Assembly (NCBI GenBank): GCA_947474595.1
Contig: CANJIV010000001.1
Coordinates: forward strand, 124,001 to 188,000
Direction: 5' to 3'
Source: Solirubrobacterales bacterium
GTDB taxonomy: Bacteria; Actinomycetota; Thermoleophilia; Solirubrobacterales; Solirubrobacteraceae
Length of the DNA: 64,000 nt
The position numbers were made by a program, and so were the translations under genes. The notes beneath the pieces are model-generated. The model did not search any database. It had not been told where the DNA came from and saw nothing but the letters and a program-made list of their open reading frames with translations. Positions 33,714 through 42,844 of this stretch are shown in pieces. The stretch's first letter is position 1; each line of letters opens with the position of its first letter.

Positions 33714-33947
33714 CTACTCTGGCGCAGCGGGTTGCGCAGCGGGCAGGCTCTTGGCCTTACCGCCTGCACGCCAGAGGGCGATTGAGCCTGCCATTAGCCC
33801 CACGAGGACGACTGCAATCGCGATTACTCGCCACCAGATGATCGATTCGCCTGGATCTGGAGTGGCCAAGACCACGATCAGCAGCACCGCTGCCAGGACC
33901 GAGACGACCATTAGTACCACCGACAAGGTCCGTTGGATCGCGTGCAC
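33714..33947 (-). CDS. Small two-helix membrane protein (77 aa)
   Basis: A 77-residue hypothetical protein with two hydrophobic helices, VVLMVVSVLAAVLLIVVLA (residues 10-28) and WWRVIAIAVVLVGLMAGSIAL (38-58), and an Ala/Pro-rich tail. The GTG start at 33947 follows AAAGGAGATGATGTA, a good ribosome binding site with 8-nt spacing. It resembles small actinobacterial inner-membrane proteins without known function. It is on the same strand as the large secreted protein upstream, separated by a hairpin. Confidence 0.6.
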   Translation of the reverse strand: MHAIQRTLSVVLMVVSVLAAVLLIVVLATPDPGESIIWWRVIAIAVVLVGLMAGSIALWRAGGKAKSLPAAQPAAPE

Positions 33948-33996
33948 TACATCATCTCCTTTGACACTCCGGCCGCCGCCAATAGGCAGGCCCCAA

Positions 33997-34025
33997 CTGG
34001 GCAGGTCACTACGGTACCTGCCCAG
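33997..34025. terminator. Putative terminator hairpin
   Basis: Perfect 10-bp stem CTGGGCAGGT (33997-34006) and ACCTGCCCAG (34016-34025) with a 9-nt loop, just after the stop of the secreted-protein gene on the minus strand. There is no T-run, so termination is not certain. Confidence 0.5.
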
Positions 34026-34036
34026 CCGGTCGCGCT

Positions 34037-35938
34037 TTAGGGAAGTGCGACCTCGAGATCCATTCCGGTTTCATTGGCTCCGCCTGGTAGCGCCGCCCCT
34101 TGAGCGAGCAGAGCGATCCGTGTCCCGGTGCCGCTCGACGTTGGAAAACCAGCAGCGGCCAGACACGACTTAACGTCGACCGTGAAGCCGATCACCCGCG
34201 AACCCATCTGCGCGGCATCGGTAGCTACATCCAGGGCGCTGCTGTCAGTGAACTGGACCTTGTCATTGGGAACTGCGTTTGCCGTTACTCCGACGAGATC
34301 TGTCGTCGGACAGGCAGCGAGGCCGCCCTGGTGGTACTGGCCAGTGGAGGAGTCAGTGTAGGACTCAATGCTCACACCCCACCGCAGCCCGCCGAGATCG
34401 TAGAACTCAGCGCTCTCGCCAGGAAGCCCAAAACGCTGCGGGCGCCAAAAGCGCAGCTTTAGCTTGCCCGACGCGTCGACCACAACCGGGTTTGACGAGT
34501 TAGTTCCGGGGGTCGCAGGCGTCAGCGGATAATCGACCGAGGCCAGGCTCCCGTCGGCAGGCCCATAACTTGCTATTCCCGGTGAGGTCACGAAATATGG
34601 GCTGATGGTTGTTGGCTGGCTTGTAACCTGGCCACTCGCGCTGCGACTGTTGATCATCAGTACGTCGCCGGGAACGACCTTAGCGAGCGTGTCGTCTGAT
34701 GCAGGGCGCACTGCGCCAATCCAGCTCGGCAAATCGCCGGGCTTCGCCCCTGAGCGGGTAAAGCGCACCAGTGAGTTGGGGTCTGTGGTGGTCAGCGCCG
34801 CGCAAGAGCTGCTGTTACAGCTCGCACCGAAGAAGCTGTTCCATGCGATCTGCTCGAACCGTTGACCACCAGCACGCAGTGGCGGTGTATCGGCCATGCC
34901 GCTGATCGATGCCGTCCCGGTCCCAGGAGCACACCAAGGCTGTCCTGATGAGCACGTCAGCCATACGTTCTCAAAGGCTGGCTGATTGGTCTTATCGAGA
35001 TACTGCTGTGCGAGATAGAAGCCCATCGACAGGCCGGTCTCTTCTGAGTCGGCGCCAAGATAGGCGTTGATTGAAGCTCGCGTTGCGCCAGAGTAGACGT
35101 TGATCTGATTGGCGAAATGTGGACGCAGGCCGAAGAAGAGATTTAGTTTGGCAGTCGTATCTGCTGAGACCTTGTCGACCGAATCTAGCGAGAGGTTGCC
35201 GTTATCGTCGACGTCGACGACATTAGGGATTCCGTCGGAGTCACAGTCGCCGCCGCTAGCCGAATCGAGAGAATCCGCCGTGCTGCACTTGCCGCCTGGG
35301 GCATCGACCTTGCCGCCGCCGCCACCACCACCGCCACCGCCGCCACCGCCACCGCCGCCACCGCCGCTCTTACAGCCGCCCTTGCCGTCAGAAAGTTCAC
35401 CCGGGCCGCACTGCTTGCTCTGGCTGGTCTTCGCTTTGGCGCTGGCCTTTACGTAACCAAGTCGAGCGGCTCCGATCGGCGCTCCCTTTGAGAGCTTGAC
35501 CGCTCCGGTGCCCGTCGTAAGAACAGATTTTGCTGCAAGGAAGCGTGTGAGCTTGGCATACCCCTTCGCCATCGACATCGACCCCAGCGAAACGGTCTTG
35601 GCCGTGATCTTGCCTAGTCGCGTAGAGCCGGTTGTGCCCTTTGCGTATAAGAGGACCGGACCGAAGTAGCTGCCGTCGGCGGAAATAAGTTGCAGCGAGA
35701 GGCCATTTACCTTCGCCGATGCGATCCGGAGAGTAAACGAGCCATTGCCCTTTGGTCGTGTCGTAACAGCTGGGCCACTGGTCGGCAACGCCATCACTCG
35801 CAACCCTTGGGTCTTAGCCCCCGCAGCCTTGATCGTACCCGTGACTGTAGTAGTCGTTGCAGCTGTGGAAACTGCCGGCAGACAAGCCCCAGTGGTCGCG
35901 GCTGCCAAAAACACAGCGAGTAGTCGATACGACGGCAT
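34037..35938 (-). CDS. Large secreted protein with polyglycine linker
   Basis: A 633-residue exported protein with a signal peptide (MPSYRLLAVFLAAATTGACL, cleavage near TAATT). An N-terminal beta-sandwich-like region (GTIKAAGAKTQGLRVMALP) and a Lys/Ala-rich section lead to an uninterrupted run of 18 glycines at about residues 192-209. Then comes a Cys-containing segment with DCDSDGIPNVVDVDDNGN, a calcium-binding thrombospondin-type-3-like Asp repeat. The C-terminal 350 residues are extracellular-looking, rich in Ser, Gly and Thr, with paired cysteines. I do not recognise a catalytic family. It is probably a cell-surface or secreted adhesin-like protein. Confidence 0.72.
   Translation of the reverse strand: MPSYRLLAVFLAAATTGACLPAVSTAATTTTVTGTIKAAGAKTQGLRVMALPTSGPAVTTRPKGNGSFTLRIASAKVNGLSLQLISADGSYFGPVLLYAKGTTGSTRLGKITAKTVSLGSMSMAKGYAKLTRFLAAKSVLTTGTGAVKLSKGAPIGAARLGYVKASAKAKTSQSKQCGPGELSDGKGGCKSGGGGGGGGGGGGGGGGGGKVDAPGGKCSTADSLDSASGGDCDSDGIPNVVDVDDNGNLSLDSVDKVSADTTAKLNLFFGLRPHFANQINVYSGATRASINAYLGADSEETGLSMGFYLAQQYLDKTNQPAFENVWLTCSSGQPWCAPGTGTASISGMADTPPLRAGGQRFEQIAWNSFFGASCNSSSCAALTTTDPNSLVRFTRSGAKPGDLPSWIGAVRPASDDTLAKVVPGDVLMINSRSASGQVTSQPTTISPYFVTSPGIASYGPADGSLASVDYPLTPATPGTNSSNPVVVDASGKLKLRFWRPQRFGLPGESAEFYDLGGLRWGVSIESYTDSSTGQYHQGGLAACPTTDLVGVTANAVPNDKVQFTDSSALDVATDAAQMGSRVIGFTVDVKSCLAAAGFPTSSGTGTRIALLAQGAALPGGANETGMDLEVALP
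35312..35365 (-). repeat. Trinucleotide run encoding 18 glycines
   Basis: 54 bases of GGC/GGT codons on the minus strand with no interruption, coding a glycine linker inside the secreted protein. It is a slippage-prone microsatellite-like tract, so length may vary between strains. Confidence 0.85.
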
Positions 35939-36032
35939 GGCTATCTTCTCCTAGGGTCGATTCGCTGTTTATACCACCATCTAGCCGCTCTGTGTGGCAG
36001 TTGCGCATCACCTATAGAGCTGACCTAATCGC

Positions 36033-36362
36033 TCACCCAACACGATCAGCCAACACCCACGCTGACACGCCAACCACTGCTGAAACGATCGCCACGGCTG
36101 GCCAGGCGCCGACGCCGTCGGCGATCACGTGCGAGACCGCGAATGCACCGACGTAGAGCGCGGCGAGACCTACTGCGGTCGGCGTGCCAGCCTGCTGGCG
36201 CCACCTCCACGCGCACCATCCAGCGCCGGCGATCAGGACGGCGCCACCCAGCGGCCGCACGCCCGTTGCTTGAGCGACCCCGAAGCCAAGCACCAGCGAC
36301 CCTGCGGCTACAGGCCAAGTAGGCAGACGCCGGTCGCCTGTCGAGCCAACAGTGGCGGCCAT
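36033..36362 (-). CDS. Small multi-helix membrane protein (109 aa)
   Basis: A 109-residue hydrophobic protein with three or four helices (WPVAAGSLVLGFGVAQATG, GGAVLIAGAGWCAWRW, VGLAALYVGAFAVSHVIA, WPAVAIVSAVVGVSAWVLA). The ATG at 36362 lies 2 nt after the stop of the small membrane protein upstream; a longer start is unlikely since it would overlap that gene. No known family is recognised. The pair is divergent from the cation antiporter gene. Confidence 0.6.
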   Translation of the reverse strand: MAATVGSTGDRRLPTWPVAAGSLVLGFGVAQATGVRPLGGAVLIAGAGWCAWRWRQQAGTPTAVGLAALYVGAFAVSHVIADGVGAWPAVAIVSAVVGVSAWVLADRVG

Positions 36363-36364
36363 TT

Positions 36365-36583
36365 TTAGCTGCCCATCGTACGTCGAAAGAGAAACCCGCA
36401 GAAAAGCGCGGCGATAACCGCGAGCAGCGGCCACACGAATCCAATCGCTCCAACCACCGCCAAGACGAAGGCGACTACAGCAGCCGCGCTGGCGCTGGCG
36501 CCGCCAAGGACCAGGCGGTAGGCGCGCTGCTCGCGGCTGCGGCGGGGTGCGGGAGATCCTGGGCGTCTGGCGGGGCTGTTCAT
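36365..36583 (-). CDS. Small two-helix membrane protein (72 aa)
   Basis: A 72-residue protein: a basic, Pro/Arg-rich N-terminus (ARRPGSPAPRRSREQR), then two hydrophobic helices (ASASAAAVVAFVLAVVGAIGF and WPLLAVIAALFCGFLF). The ATG at 36583 follows TAGGAGTCTTTA, a clear ribosome binding site. The next gene starts 2 nt after its stop, so both are co-transcribed. Function unknown. It is divergent from, and 32 nt away from, the antiporter start. Confidence 0.6.
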   Translation of the reverse strand: MNSPARRPGSPAPRRSREQRAYRLVLGGASASAAAVVAFVLAVVGAIGFVWPLLAVIAALFCGFLFRRTMGS

Positions 36584-36615
36584 TAAAGACTCCTAGCTAC
36601 TGTAGTTTCTGGCTC

Positions 36616-37833
36616 ATGCCATTTGATGCTAACGAAGGCTACTTCCTGATCATCGTCGCCGCTGCCGCCCTAGCGGCGATCACGGTTGTGCTTCTGCCTA
36701 AGAAATATGCACCGCCAGTGGTAGTGGTGGAGCTGCTGCTCGGGATCGTTGTCGGACCCCAAGTGCTCGACGTCGTCCACGCTGACGACTTTGTGAAGTT
36801 CATGTCGAATCTCGGACTAGGGATGCTCTTCTTCTTCGCCGGCTATGAGATCCAGTTCGGCCGGATCAAGGGACGACCGCTGACGCTGGCTTTAATCGGG
36901 TGGATAATCTCGCTAGCGCTTGCGTTCGGGATTGGCGGAGTCCTAGCCTCGGCGGGCATAGTCCTCTCGCTCCTCTATACAGGCTCAGCGCTAGCCACAA
37001 CGGCGATCGGAACGCTGATTCCGATCATGCGTGACTCCGGCGAGATGCCGACCCGCTTTGGCACCTTCCTGCTAGCCGCTGGCGGGATCGGGGAGTTCGG
37101 TCCAATCCTCTTAATCACGCTTGTTCTTTCGACAACCCATCCGGCGCTTGAGGCGTTGATCCTAGCGCTATTCGTAGTCATCGCGGTCGTCATAGCGGTG
37201 GCATCTATGCGAATCTCTGGGCACGGCTGGTCGGCAATCGAACGCACGCTGGACTCTAGTAGTCAGCTTGGGGTACGGATCGCGGTCCTGTTGGTCTTCG
37301 GGCTGGTGTTTATGGCTAGTTCGCTCGGCCTAGACATCCTGTTGGGTGGATTCCTAGCTGGAATGGTCACGCGAATGTCTCTACGTGGACGTGAGGTTGC
37401 GGAGTTTGATTCGAAGTTGATTGCGGTCGGCTTCGGCCTTCTGATCCCGTTCTTCTTCGTTACCAGCGGCATCACGTTTGATCTTGACTCGCTGTTCACT
37501 GGGCCCGGGCCGCTGTTAAAGATGTTCTTATTCCTCGGCCTCTTCCTCATCGTTCGCGGTACGCCAGCGATGCTCCTTTATCGTGGCGAAATGGCCTCGC
37601 GCGACCGCTTGGCATTGGCCTTTTTTTCCTCAACACAACTTCCCCTAGTCGTGGCGATCACGACGCTAGCCGTAGGCGACGGCAAGATGCTCCACAGTAC
37701 GGCGGCGGCCTTAGTTGGCGCAGCGATCTTATCGACGCTGATATTCCCGTTCGTCGGGATGGCACTGCGCCGGGGGAGGCAGGCCGCAGACTTCTCTCCA
37801 GAGGCCGCGGCGACCGAGCCGGTGCCAATTTGA
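36616..37833 (+). CDS. CPA2-family monovalent cation:proton antiporter
   Basis: A 405-residue integral membrane protein with about 12 helices, of the KefB/CPA2 Na+/H+ exchanger family. Recognisable are YFLIIVAAAALAAITVVLL, VVVELLLGIVVGPQVLDVVHAD (conserved E.L.G...GP), FAGYEIQF, TGSALATTAIGTLIPIMRDSGEM with the family's transport-site region, FGPILLITLVL and PFFFVTSGITFDLDSLF. There is no RCK/TrkA-N domain. The ATG at 36616 lacks a clear ribosome binding site and may be leaderless; reading farther upstream would overlap the divergent gene. It exchanges Na+ or K+ for H+ across the membrane. Confidence 0.9.
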   Translation: MPFDANEGYFLIIVAAAALAAITVVLLPKKYAPPVVVVELLLGIVVGPQVLDVVHADDFVKFMSNLGLGMLFFFAGYEIQFGRIKGRPLTLALIGWIISLALAFGIGGVLASAGIVLSLLYTGSALATTAIGTLIPIMRDSGEMPTRFGTFLLAAGGIGEFGPILLITLVLSTTHPALEALILALFVVIAVVIAVASMRISGHGWSAIERTLDSSSQLGVRIAVLLVFGLVFMASSLGLDILLGGFLAGMVTRMSLRGREVAEFDSKLIAVGFGLLIPFFFVTSGITFDLDSLFTGPGPLLKMFLFLGLFLIVRGTPAMLLYRGEMASRDRLALAFFSSTQLPLVVAITTLAVGDGKMLHSTAAALVGAAILSTLIFPFVGMALRRGRQAADFSPEAAATEPVPI

Positions 37834-37873
37834 GCCCTCTCACACATCCATCCGTCCCGAGCCATAAGGTCGC

Positions 37874-38155
37874 TTGACCTTGGGCTGCCTTCTCGTTCTC
37901 TTCGCGCTAGTTTCACCCCGGCTAGCGCTGTTTGTCGTCTGGCTTTCCAGCGACCTTCTCTCTAGGGCATTTGAGAGCTGGTTAGTGCCTACGATTGGCT
38001 TCTTCATCCTGCCGTGGACGACGCTCGCCTACGCGCTGATGTGGAGCTCGGGCAGCCACGTGACCGGCCTTGAGTGGTTCATCGTCAGCTTCGCTTTCCT
38101 AATCGACCTGGGCGCTTACTTCGGCGGTCAAAGCCAGCGCTCCGACAACAACTAG
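37874..38155 (+). CDS. Small membrane protein (93 aa)
   Basis: A 93-residue protein with three hydrophobic helices (LLVLFALVSPRLALFVVWL, TIGFFILPWTTLAYALMW, EWFIVSFAFLIDLGAYFGG). The short pattern FFILPWTTLAYALMW and a Pro-Trp-Thr turn recur in small actinobacterial membrane proteins of unknown role. TTG start at 37874 after AAGG. It follows the antiporter by 40 nt and overlaps the convergent oxidoreductase by 4 nt, so co-transcription with the antiporter is likely. Confidence 0.6.
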   Translation: MTLGCLLVLFALVSPRLALFVVWLSSDLLSRAFESWLVPTIGFFILPWTTLAYALMWSSGSHVTGLEWFIVSFAFLIDLGAYFGGQSQRSDNN

Positions 38156-39153
38156 GAGAGATTGACCACCGTGCGCCCGACTGCCTCACCGGCTAGCAGC
38201 GCGTCGAGAGTCGTCACGATCGAATCGAGTCCGATCTCACGCGCGATCGCGCCGTCTAGGCCACGCGGACGCAGGTCGCTGGCGAGGCGTGCCCAGACCC
38301 GTTGCCGCACTGCCGCCGTGGCCTGAACCGAGTCGATCCCCAGTAGCCCAACGCCGCGGAGGATGAAGGGCAAGACTGTCGTGTCGAGCTTGATGCCAGC
38401 CGTCAGTCCACTCAGCGCGACCGCGCCACCATAAATTGTCGTACGCAGCGCATAGGCGGTCGCCGCGCCGCCGACCGGATCTACTACAGCCGCCCAGCGC
38501 TCCTTCTCAAGCGGTCGCTGTGCTTCAGCAGTGACTTCCTCGCGGCCGAGGATTTCGTGAGCGCCGAGCTCGCGCAGGTAGTCATGCTCGGCCTCCTTGC
38601 CCGTGGCTGCCCACACCTCATAGCCGGCCGCGGCTAACGATCCAACCGCGACACTCCCGACCCCGCCGCTAGCCCCCAAAACTAAGACTGGTCCGCTCTC
38701 TGGCGTCAGACCGCGGACCTCAAGGGCATCGATCGACATGCCGGCCGTAAAACCAGCAGTCCCAAGGGTCATCGCTTGGCGAGCATCCAGACCGTCGGGC
38801 AACGCCACGACCCACTCCGACGGCACGCGCGCAAACTGCGCCCAACCGCCGTGATGAGAGACCCCTAGCCCATAGCCCGTCACAAGCACTTGATCCCCAA
38901 CCGCCACTCCGGGCGCCTCGCTTGCAACTACCTCTCCGGCGAGGTCGATTCCCGGTACCAGTGGAGAGATTCGCGCGACCCCGCCTTCGGGACTCGTCGC
39001 CAGCGCATCCTTGTAATTGATGCTTGAGAAAGCGACGCGAATCGTGACGTCTGCCTCGGGAAGGTCCGCGGCACTAAGCGTCGCTGGGCCGCGCTCAACA
39101 GCGGAGTCCTGCTTGGTGGCAATGAAGGCGGGAAATGATGCAGGAAGGCTCAT
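38152..39153 (-). CDS. MDR-family oxidoreductase, acrylyl-CoA reductase (AcuI/YhdH)-like
   Basis: A 333-residue zinc-free medium-chain dehydrogenase/reductase. SSINYKDALATSPEGG, PLVPGIDLAGEVVASE, VTGYGLGVSHHGGWAQFARVP, MTLGTAGFTAGMSIDAL, the NADPH loop VLVLGASGGVGSVAVGSLAAAGYEVWAATGK and FILRGVGLLGIDSVQ are all of the YhdH/AcuI type. Known members reduce acryloyl-CoA to propionyl-CoA, linked to propionate detoxification or DMSP use. The ATG at 39153 gives the usual N-terminus MSLPASFPAF; an upstream start adds a basic tail. It is divergent from the crotonase gene and convergent with the small membrane protein. Confidence 0.88.
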   Translation of the reverse strand: MSLPASFPAFIATKQDSAVERGPATLSAADLPEADVTIRVAFSSINYKDALATSPEGGVARISPLVPGIDLAGEVVASEAPGVAVGDQVLVTGYGLGVSHHGGWAQFARVPSEWVVALPDGLDARQAMTLGTAGFTAGMSIDALEVRGLTPESGPVLVLGASGGVGSVAVGSLAAAGYEVWAATGKEAEHDYLRELGAHEILGREEVTAEAQRPLEKERWAAVVDPVGGAATAYALRTTIYGGAVALSGLTAGIKLDTTVLPFILRGVGLLGIDSVQATAAVRQRVWARLASDLRPRGLDGAIAREIGLDSIVTTLDALLAGEAVGRTVVNLS

Positions 39154-39246
39154 TGAAGTAACTCTCGGATCGGATGACGGGCACCGTCGGGGACTTCGTG
39201 GGTGGGAAACACGTCGCATCCACCCACTGCGCTTATCCTTTCACGG

Positions 39247-40044
39247 ATGGTCGAACAGCGGGTATCAATTGAAGTCTCTAATCACATCGCGGTCGTGCGC
39301 CTACTGCGCGCCGACAAGCACAACGCTCTGGATGAGGCGATGTTCAATGCCATCGCCGATAGCGCAGCGCGGATGCGCAACGAGTCTGGCGTTCGTGCCG
39401 TCGTCTTGTGTGGCGACGGGCCGAGTTTCTGCTCGGGACTAGACATCGCCAGCTTCATGTCCGGCCCGACCGGCCCAGAGGTCCTGTTGTTGCGAGACGG
39501 TGGGAGCATCGCTAATCTCGCTCAACGCGTCGCCTACGACTGGTCCCTGGTCCCTGTGCCGGTGATCGTCGCCGTCCACGGGGCGTGCTTTGGCGGCGGG
39601 ATGCAGATCGCCTTAGGTGCCGACATTCGCATCGCTGCACCCGATGCGCGCCTAGCGATCATGGAGGTAAAATTAGGGCTTGTTCCCGACATGGGAATCA
39701 CCCAAAGCCTGCCGCGCTTGATCGCCAGCGATGTCGCCAAGGAGCTGACCTTCACCGGCCGCATCCTCAGCGGCAGCGAGGCCTGCGATCTCGGCCTTGT
39801 AACCCGAGTCGCCCAAGATCCCTTCGCCGCTGCTCACGCTCTGGCTAGCGAAATCGCTGGCAACTCGCCAGACGCGATCCGAGCTGCCAAGAGGTTGCTC
39901 AACGAGGCCTGGAATGCGCCGGCGCAGCAGGCGCTTCTGCTAGAGACCGAACTGCAGATAAGCCTGCTCGGGACAGCCAACCAGATCGCCGCAGTAACCG
40001 CCGCGGCAACCAAAGAGCCCGCCGTCTTCATCGATCCAGATTGA
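39247..40044 (+). CDS. Enoyl-CoA hydratase/isomerase (crotonase) family protein
   Basis: A 265-residue crotonase. The oxyanion-hole glycines are in DGPSFCSGLDIASF and VHGACFGGGMQIALGADIRIAAPDARLAIMEVKLGLVPDMG. The C-terminal helix region is RAAKRLLNEAWNAP. A typical general-base Glu of hydratases at position 164 (EVKLGL) is present, and the position of the first Glu is taken by other residues, so dehydrating hydratase or isomerase activity is not decided. Start ATG at 39247, divergent from the AcuI-like gene by 93 nt. Likely acts in fatty-acid or CoA-thioester degradation with that neighbour. Confidence 0.9.
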   Translation: MVEQRVSIEVSNHIAVVRLLRADKHNALDEAMFNAIADSAARMRNESGVRAVVLCGDGPSFCSGLDIASFMSGPTGPEVLLLRDGGSIANLAQRVAYDWSLVPVPVIVAVHGACFGGGMQIALGADIRIAAPDARLAIMEVKLGLVPDMGITQSLPRLIASDVAKELTFTGRILSGSEACDLGLVTRVAQDPFAAAHALASEIAGNSPDAIRAAKRLLNEAWNAPAQQALLLETELQISLLGTANQIAAVTAAATKEPAVFIDPD

Positions 40045-40090
40045 AAATACTGATGCCACAGATTAGTGGCCTAGGTGCGACCTTGGCGCC

Positions 40091-40855
40091 TTAGGGTCGA
40101 GGGGTAAGTCGCTCCCGCAAGCGCTCCAGATCCGTCGAGCTGAGGCCGCGTTGCATCAGCCAAGCGGCAGCGCCACCCGACTGCGAGTCGAGAATCTCGA
40201 GCACGCGTTCCATCATTTGAGCCTGCGGCGTGTGGTCAAAGAGATTGTGTCCTTCAAGCTCGGCCCGGTAGGTAGACGAGGAGAGCAGCCGAGCCATCAC
40301 TTGCTCGATCCGTTGCGCCGTAGCCACGTAGTCGGCCACGACGACCGACCTCTCGACCCCGACTGCCTCAAGCGCTAGCGCCACGACCAAACCGGTGCGG
40401 TCCTTGCCTGCGGCGCAATGCACAAGCACCGCCCCGTCAGCTCGCGCGATCGCCGAGACCGCCGAGACTATTGAATCCGGGCGGCGGGCCATGTAGCTCA
40501 GATAGGCCCTCACGACTGGCGCCTCATCAGCGAACTCGCCCTCCATCGGCGCGCCCCAGATTTGTATCGTGCTGGCGTCAAGGTCAGAATCTCGATCGGC
40601 CGCCGGGTATAGCGAGTGGTACTCGATGCGAACCGATCCCTCGTCCGCTAGCCGTGTTGGTCCCTCCATCCAGACCTCCACCTCGGTTCGCAGATCGATC
40701 ACTACCTCCAACCCATGGTCTTCGATCAGCCGCGCCACATCCAGGGCAGTGAGCTCCTGCAAATTATCTGAGCGCAGTAGGACTCCAGCCGCAACAGTGC
40801 GCGCGTTGACCGTGCCGTCAAGGTCTATCCACTGGTGGTCGGGCTGAGTACTCAC
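40091..40855 (-). CDS. Tyrosine-protein phosphatase (DSP/PTP-type)
   Basis: A 254-residue phosphatase. The active-site P-loop is VHCAAGKDRTGLVVALALEAVG (C-x5-R: HCAAGKDRT). The family signature PF13350-type N-terminus is NARTVAAGVLLRSDNLQELTALDVARL with VIDLRTEVEV. The C-terminus is helical (MMERVLEIL). I use the GTG at 40855 (MSTQPDHQW); upstream in-frame starts add an unusual 20-residue tail. It may hydrolyse phosphotyrosine or phosphoinositides; it stands alone, convergent with the crotonase gene. Confidence 0.85.
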   Translation of the reverse strand: MSTQPDHQWIDLDGTVNARTVAAGVLLRSDNLQELTALDVARLIEDHGLEVVIDLRTEVEVWMEGPTRLADEGSVRIEYHSLYPAADRDSDLDASTIQIWGAPMEGEFADEAPVVRAYLSYMARRPDSIVSAVSAIARADGAVLVHCAAGKDRTGLVVALALEAVGVERSVVVADYVATAQRIEQVMARLLSSSTYRAELEGHNLFDHTPQAQMMERVLEILDSQSGGAAAWLMQRGLSSTDLERLRERLTPRP

Positions 40856-40987
40856 TCCCACATCGTGGCGTACGGCGCCCTTCGATGACTTAAGCCACCA
40901 TTCGCCCCAGCCCAAGTTGGGTCAACGACAAGGCCGCCGCGACCTCCAGGAAGCGAAGTTATCGCCAGCCAAGTAGCGTCGCCGTCG

Positions 40988-42802
40988 ATGGCCGCCCCGC
41001 GCAACCTCATCAACCTCAACTCTGTCACCAAGGGATATGGCAGTGCAACGATCCTCGAAGAGATCACTTTAGGCATCTCGGCTGGTGATCGAATCGGCAT
41101 AGTTGGCGCTAACGGCGGCGGGAAATCAACGCTTCTAAAGATGCTGGCTGGAATCGAGCAACCAGATTCCGGCGTACTGACTCGGGTCGGCGACTTAGAA
41201 GTCCAGCTGCTTGGCCAAGGCGATGAGCTAAGCGACCAACACACGATCCGCGAGGAACTAATCGGCGCCAGGGCCGACCACGAATGGGCTGGCGACAGTG
41301 CCTTTCGAGTCGTGCTCGCGGGACTTTTGGGCGGAGTCGGGCTTTCGCGTTTCCCCGACGGCCTAGATACCGTCGTGGCCTCCCTCTCGGGCGGAGAACG
41401 ACGGCGGATCGCATTGGCCCACCTTCTTCTCGATAGCCCCGAGCTGCTGCTGCTCGACGAGCCAACCAACCACCTCGATGTCGAGGGCGTCGACTGGCTA
41501 GCCCATCATCTCGCCGCACGACGAGGTTCGATGCTCGTCGTCACCCACGACCGCTGGTTCCTAGACGCAGTCTGCACGGCGACCTGGGAGGTAAACGAGC
41601 GGTCAATTCACCAGTACGAGGGTGGCTATGCAGCCTACGTTCTAGCGCGAGCAGAGCGCGATCGCCAAGAGGGCGCGCGCGACGATCGCCGACGCCAGCT
41701 TGTACGTAAGGAGCTTGCTTGGCTGCGTCGTGGCCCGCCGGCACGTACCGCTAAGCCGAAGTTTCGTATCGAGGCCGCCAACGCCTTGATCGCCAACGAG
41801 CCAGAGGTCCGTGACCGCGTCGAGTTACTGCGCTTTGCCACGGCCAGGCTGGGGGATCGGGTGCTCGATGCCGTCGACGTCTCGCTCGCCTACGGAGACC
41901 GCCAGGTGCTCTCTAACCTGACTTGGCGCTTAGGGCCCGGCGATCGCGTTGCGCTCGTCGGCGTCAACGGATCCGGAAAGACCACGCTGATGAAGCTATT
42001 GGCCGCAGAGATCGCGCCGACCTCAGGCGAAGTAGAGCGGGGCGCCACGGTGCGATTAGCCCACCTCTCCCAAGATACAGTCGAGATCCCGGCCCACCTA
42101 CGCGTTTTGGAGTCCTTAGAAGAGGTCCGTGGATTAGCGACGCTAAGTGATGGCTACCAGATCACCGCAGCGATGCTCTGTGACCGGTTCGGCTTTCGAG
42201 GAGACCGGGCGCGCACGTTGGTCGGCGATCTATCTGGCGGAGAGCGCCGTCGTCTGGCCCTCATGCGCCTGCTGATGGCCGAGCCGAACGTCCTACTACT
42301 CGACGAGCCAACCAACGACCTCGACATCGACACCCTTACCGCGCTCGAAGATCTCCTAGATGGCTGGCCTGGCACATTGATCGTGGTCAGCCACGACCGC
42401 TACTTCGTCGAACGGGTATGTGACAACGTCTACGCGCTCACCCAAGACGGCGCGATCCGCCACCTCCCCGGCGGGATCGATCAGTACATAGAGCTACTCG
42501 CGAGCGCAGATGAGCCCGTACGCGCAAGACCGATAAAGCAGGCAAAGGAGTCGCGCCAGGCCTCCGCTGCGCCCACTGGCCCAGAGATGCGCACAGCACG
42601 CAAGGAGATCAAACGCATCGAACGCGAGCTCGACCGCATCTCAGTGCGCCAATCCGCCCTGCAGGACGAAATGACGCAAAGCGCATCCGACCACACTCGG
42701 CTGGCCACCCTTAGCAGTGAGAGTCAGGCGATAGCCGTAGAGCGTGAGCAGCTAGAGGCCGCTTGGCTGGGATTGGCCCAGTTGCTTGAAGATGGCGCCT
42801 AG
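40988..42802 (+). CDS. ABC-F family ATPase (Uup-like)
   Basis: A 604-residue soluble protein with two ABC domains and no membrane helices. The Walker A sites are GANGGGKSTLLKML and GVNGSGKTTLMKLL; signatures are LSGGERRRIALAHLLLDSP and LSGGERRRLALMRLLMAEP; Walker B motifs are LLLLDEPTNHLDVEG and LLLLDEPTNDLDID-type. The linker between domains is charged and helical. A C-terminal coiled coil of about 80 residues (RTARKEIKRIERELDRISV) matches Uup-type proteins. It acts on ribosomes or nucleic acid, not as a transporter. Its start lies near the divergent phosphatase gene. Confidence 0.9.
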   Translation: MAAPRNLINLNSVTKGYGSATILEEITLGISAGDRIGIVGANGGGKSTLLKMLAGIEQPDSGVLTRVGDLEVQLLGQGDELSDQHTIREELIGARADHEWAGDSAFRVVLAGLLGGVGLSRFPDGLDTVVASLSGGERRRIALAHLLLDSPELLLLDEPTNHLDVEGVDWLAHHLAARRGSMLVVTHDRWFLDAVCTATWEVNERSIHQYEGGYAAYVLARAERDRQEGARDDRRRQLVRKELAWLRRGPPARTAKPKFRIEAANALIANEPEVRDRVELLRFATARLGDRVLDAVDVSLAYGDRQVLSNLTWRLGPGDRVALVGVNGSGKTTLMKLLAAEIAPTSGEVERGATVRLAHLSQDTVEIPAHLRVLESLEEVRGLATLSDGYQITAAMLCDRFGFRGDRARTLVGDLSGGERRRLALMRLLMAEPNVLLLDEPTNDLDIDTLTALEDLLDGWPGTLIVVSHDRYFVERVCDNVYALTQDGAIRHLPGGIDQYIELLASADEPVRARPIKQAKESRQASAAPTGPEMRTARKEIKRIERELDRISVRQSALQDEMTQSASDHTRLATLSSESQAIAVEREQLEAAWLGLAQLLEDGA

Positions 42803-42844
42803 GAAAATGGCCCGCGTCCGCATACATATGACAAGATCACGGCG

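Noticed and set aside
35312..35365. CRISPR or satellite repeat
   Set aside because: It is a triplet run inside one coding frame encoding glycine; no spacers.
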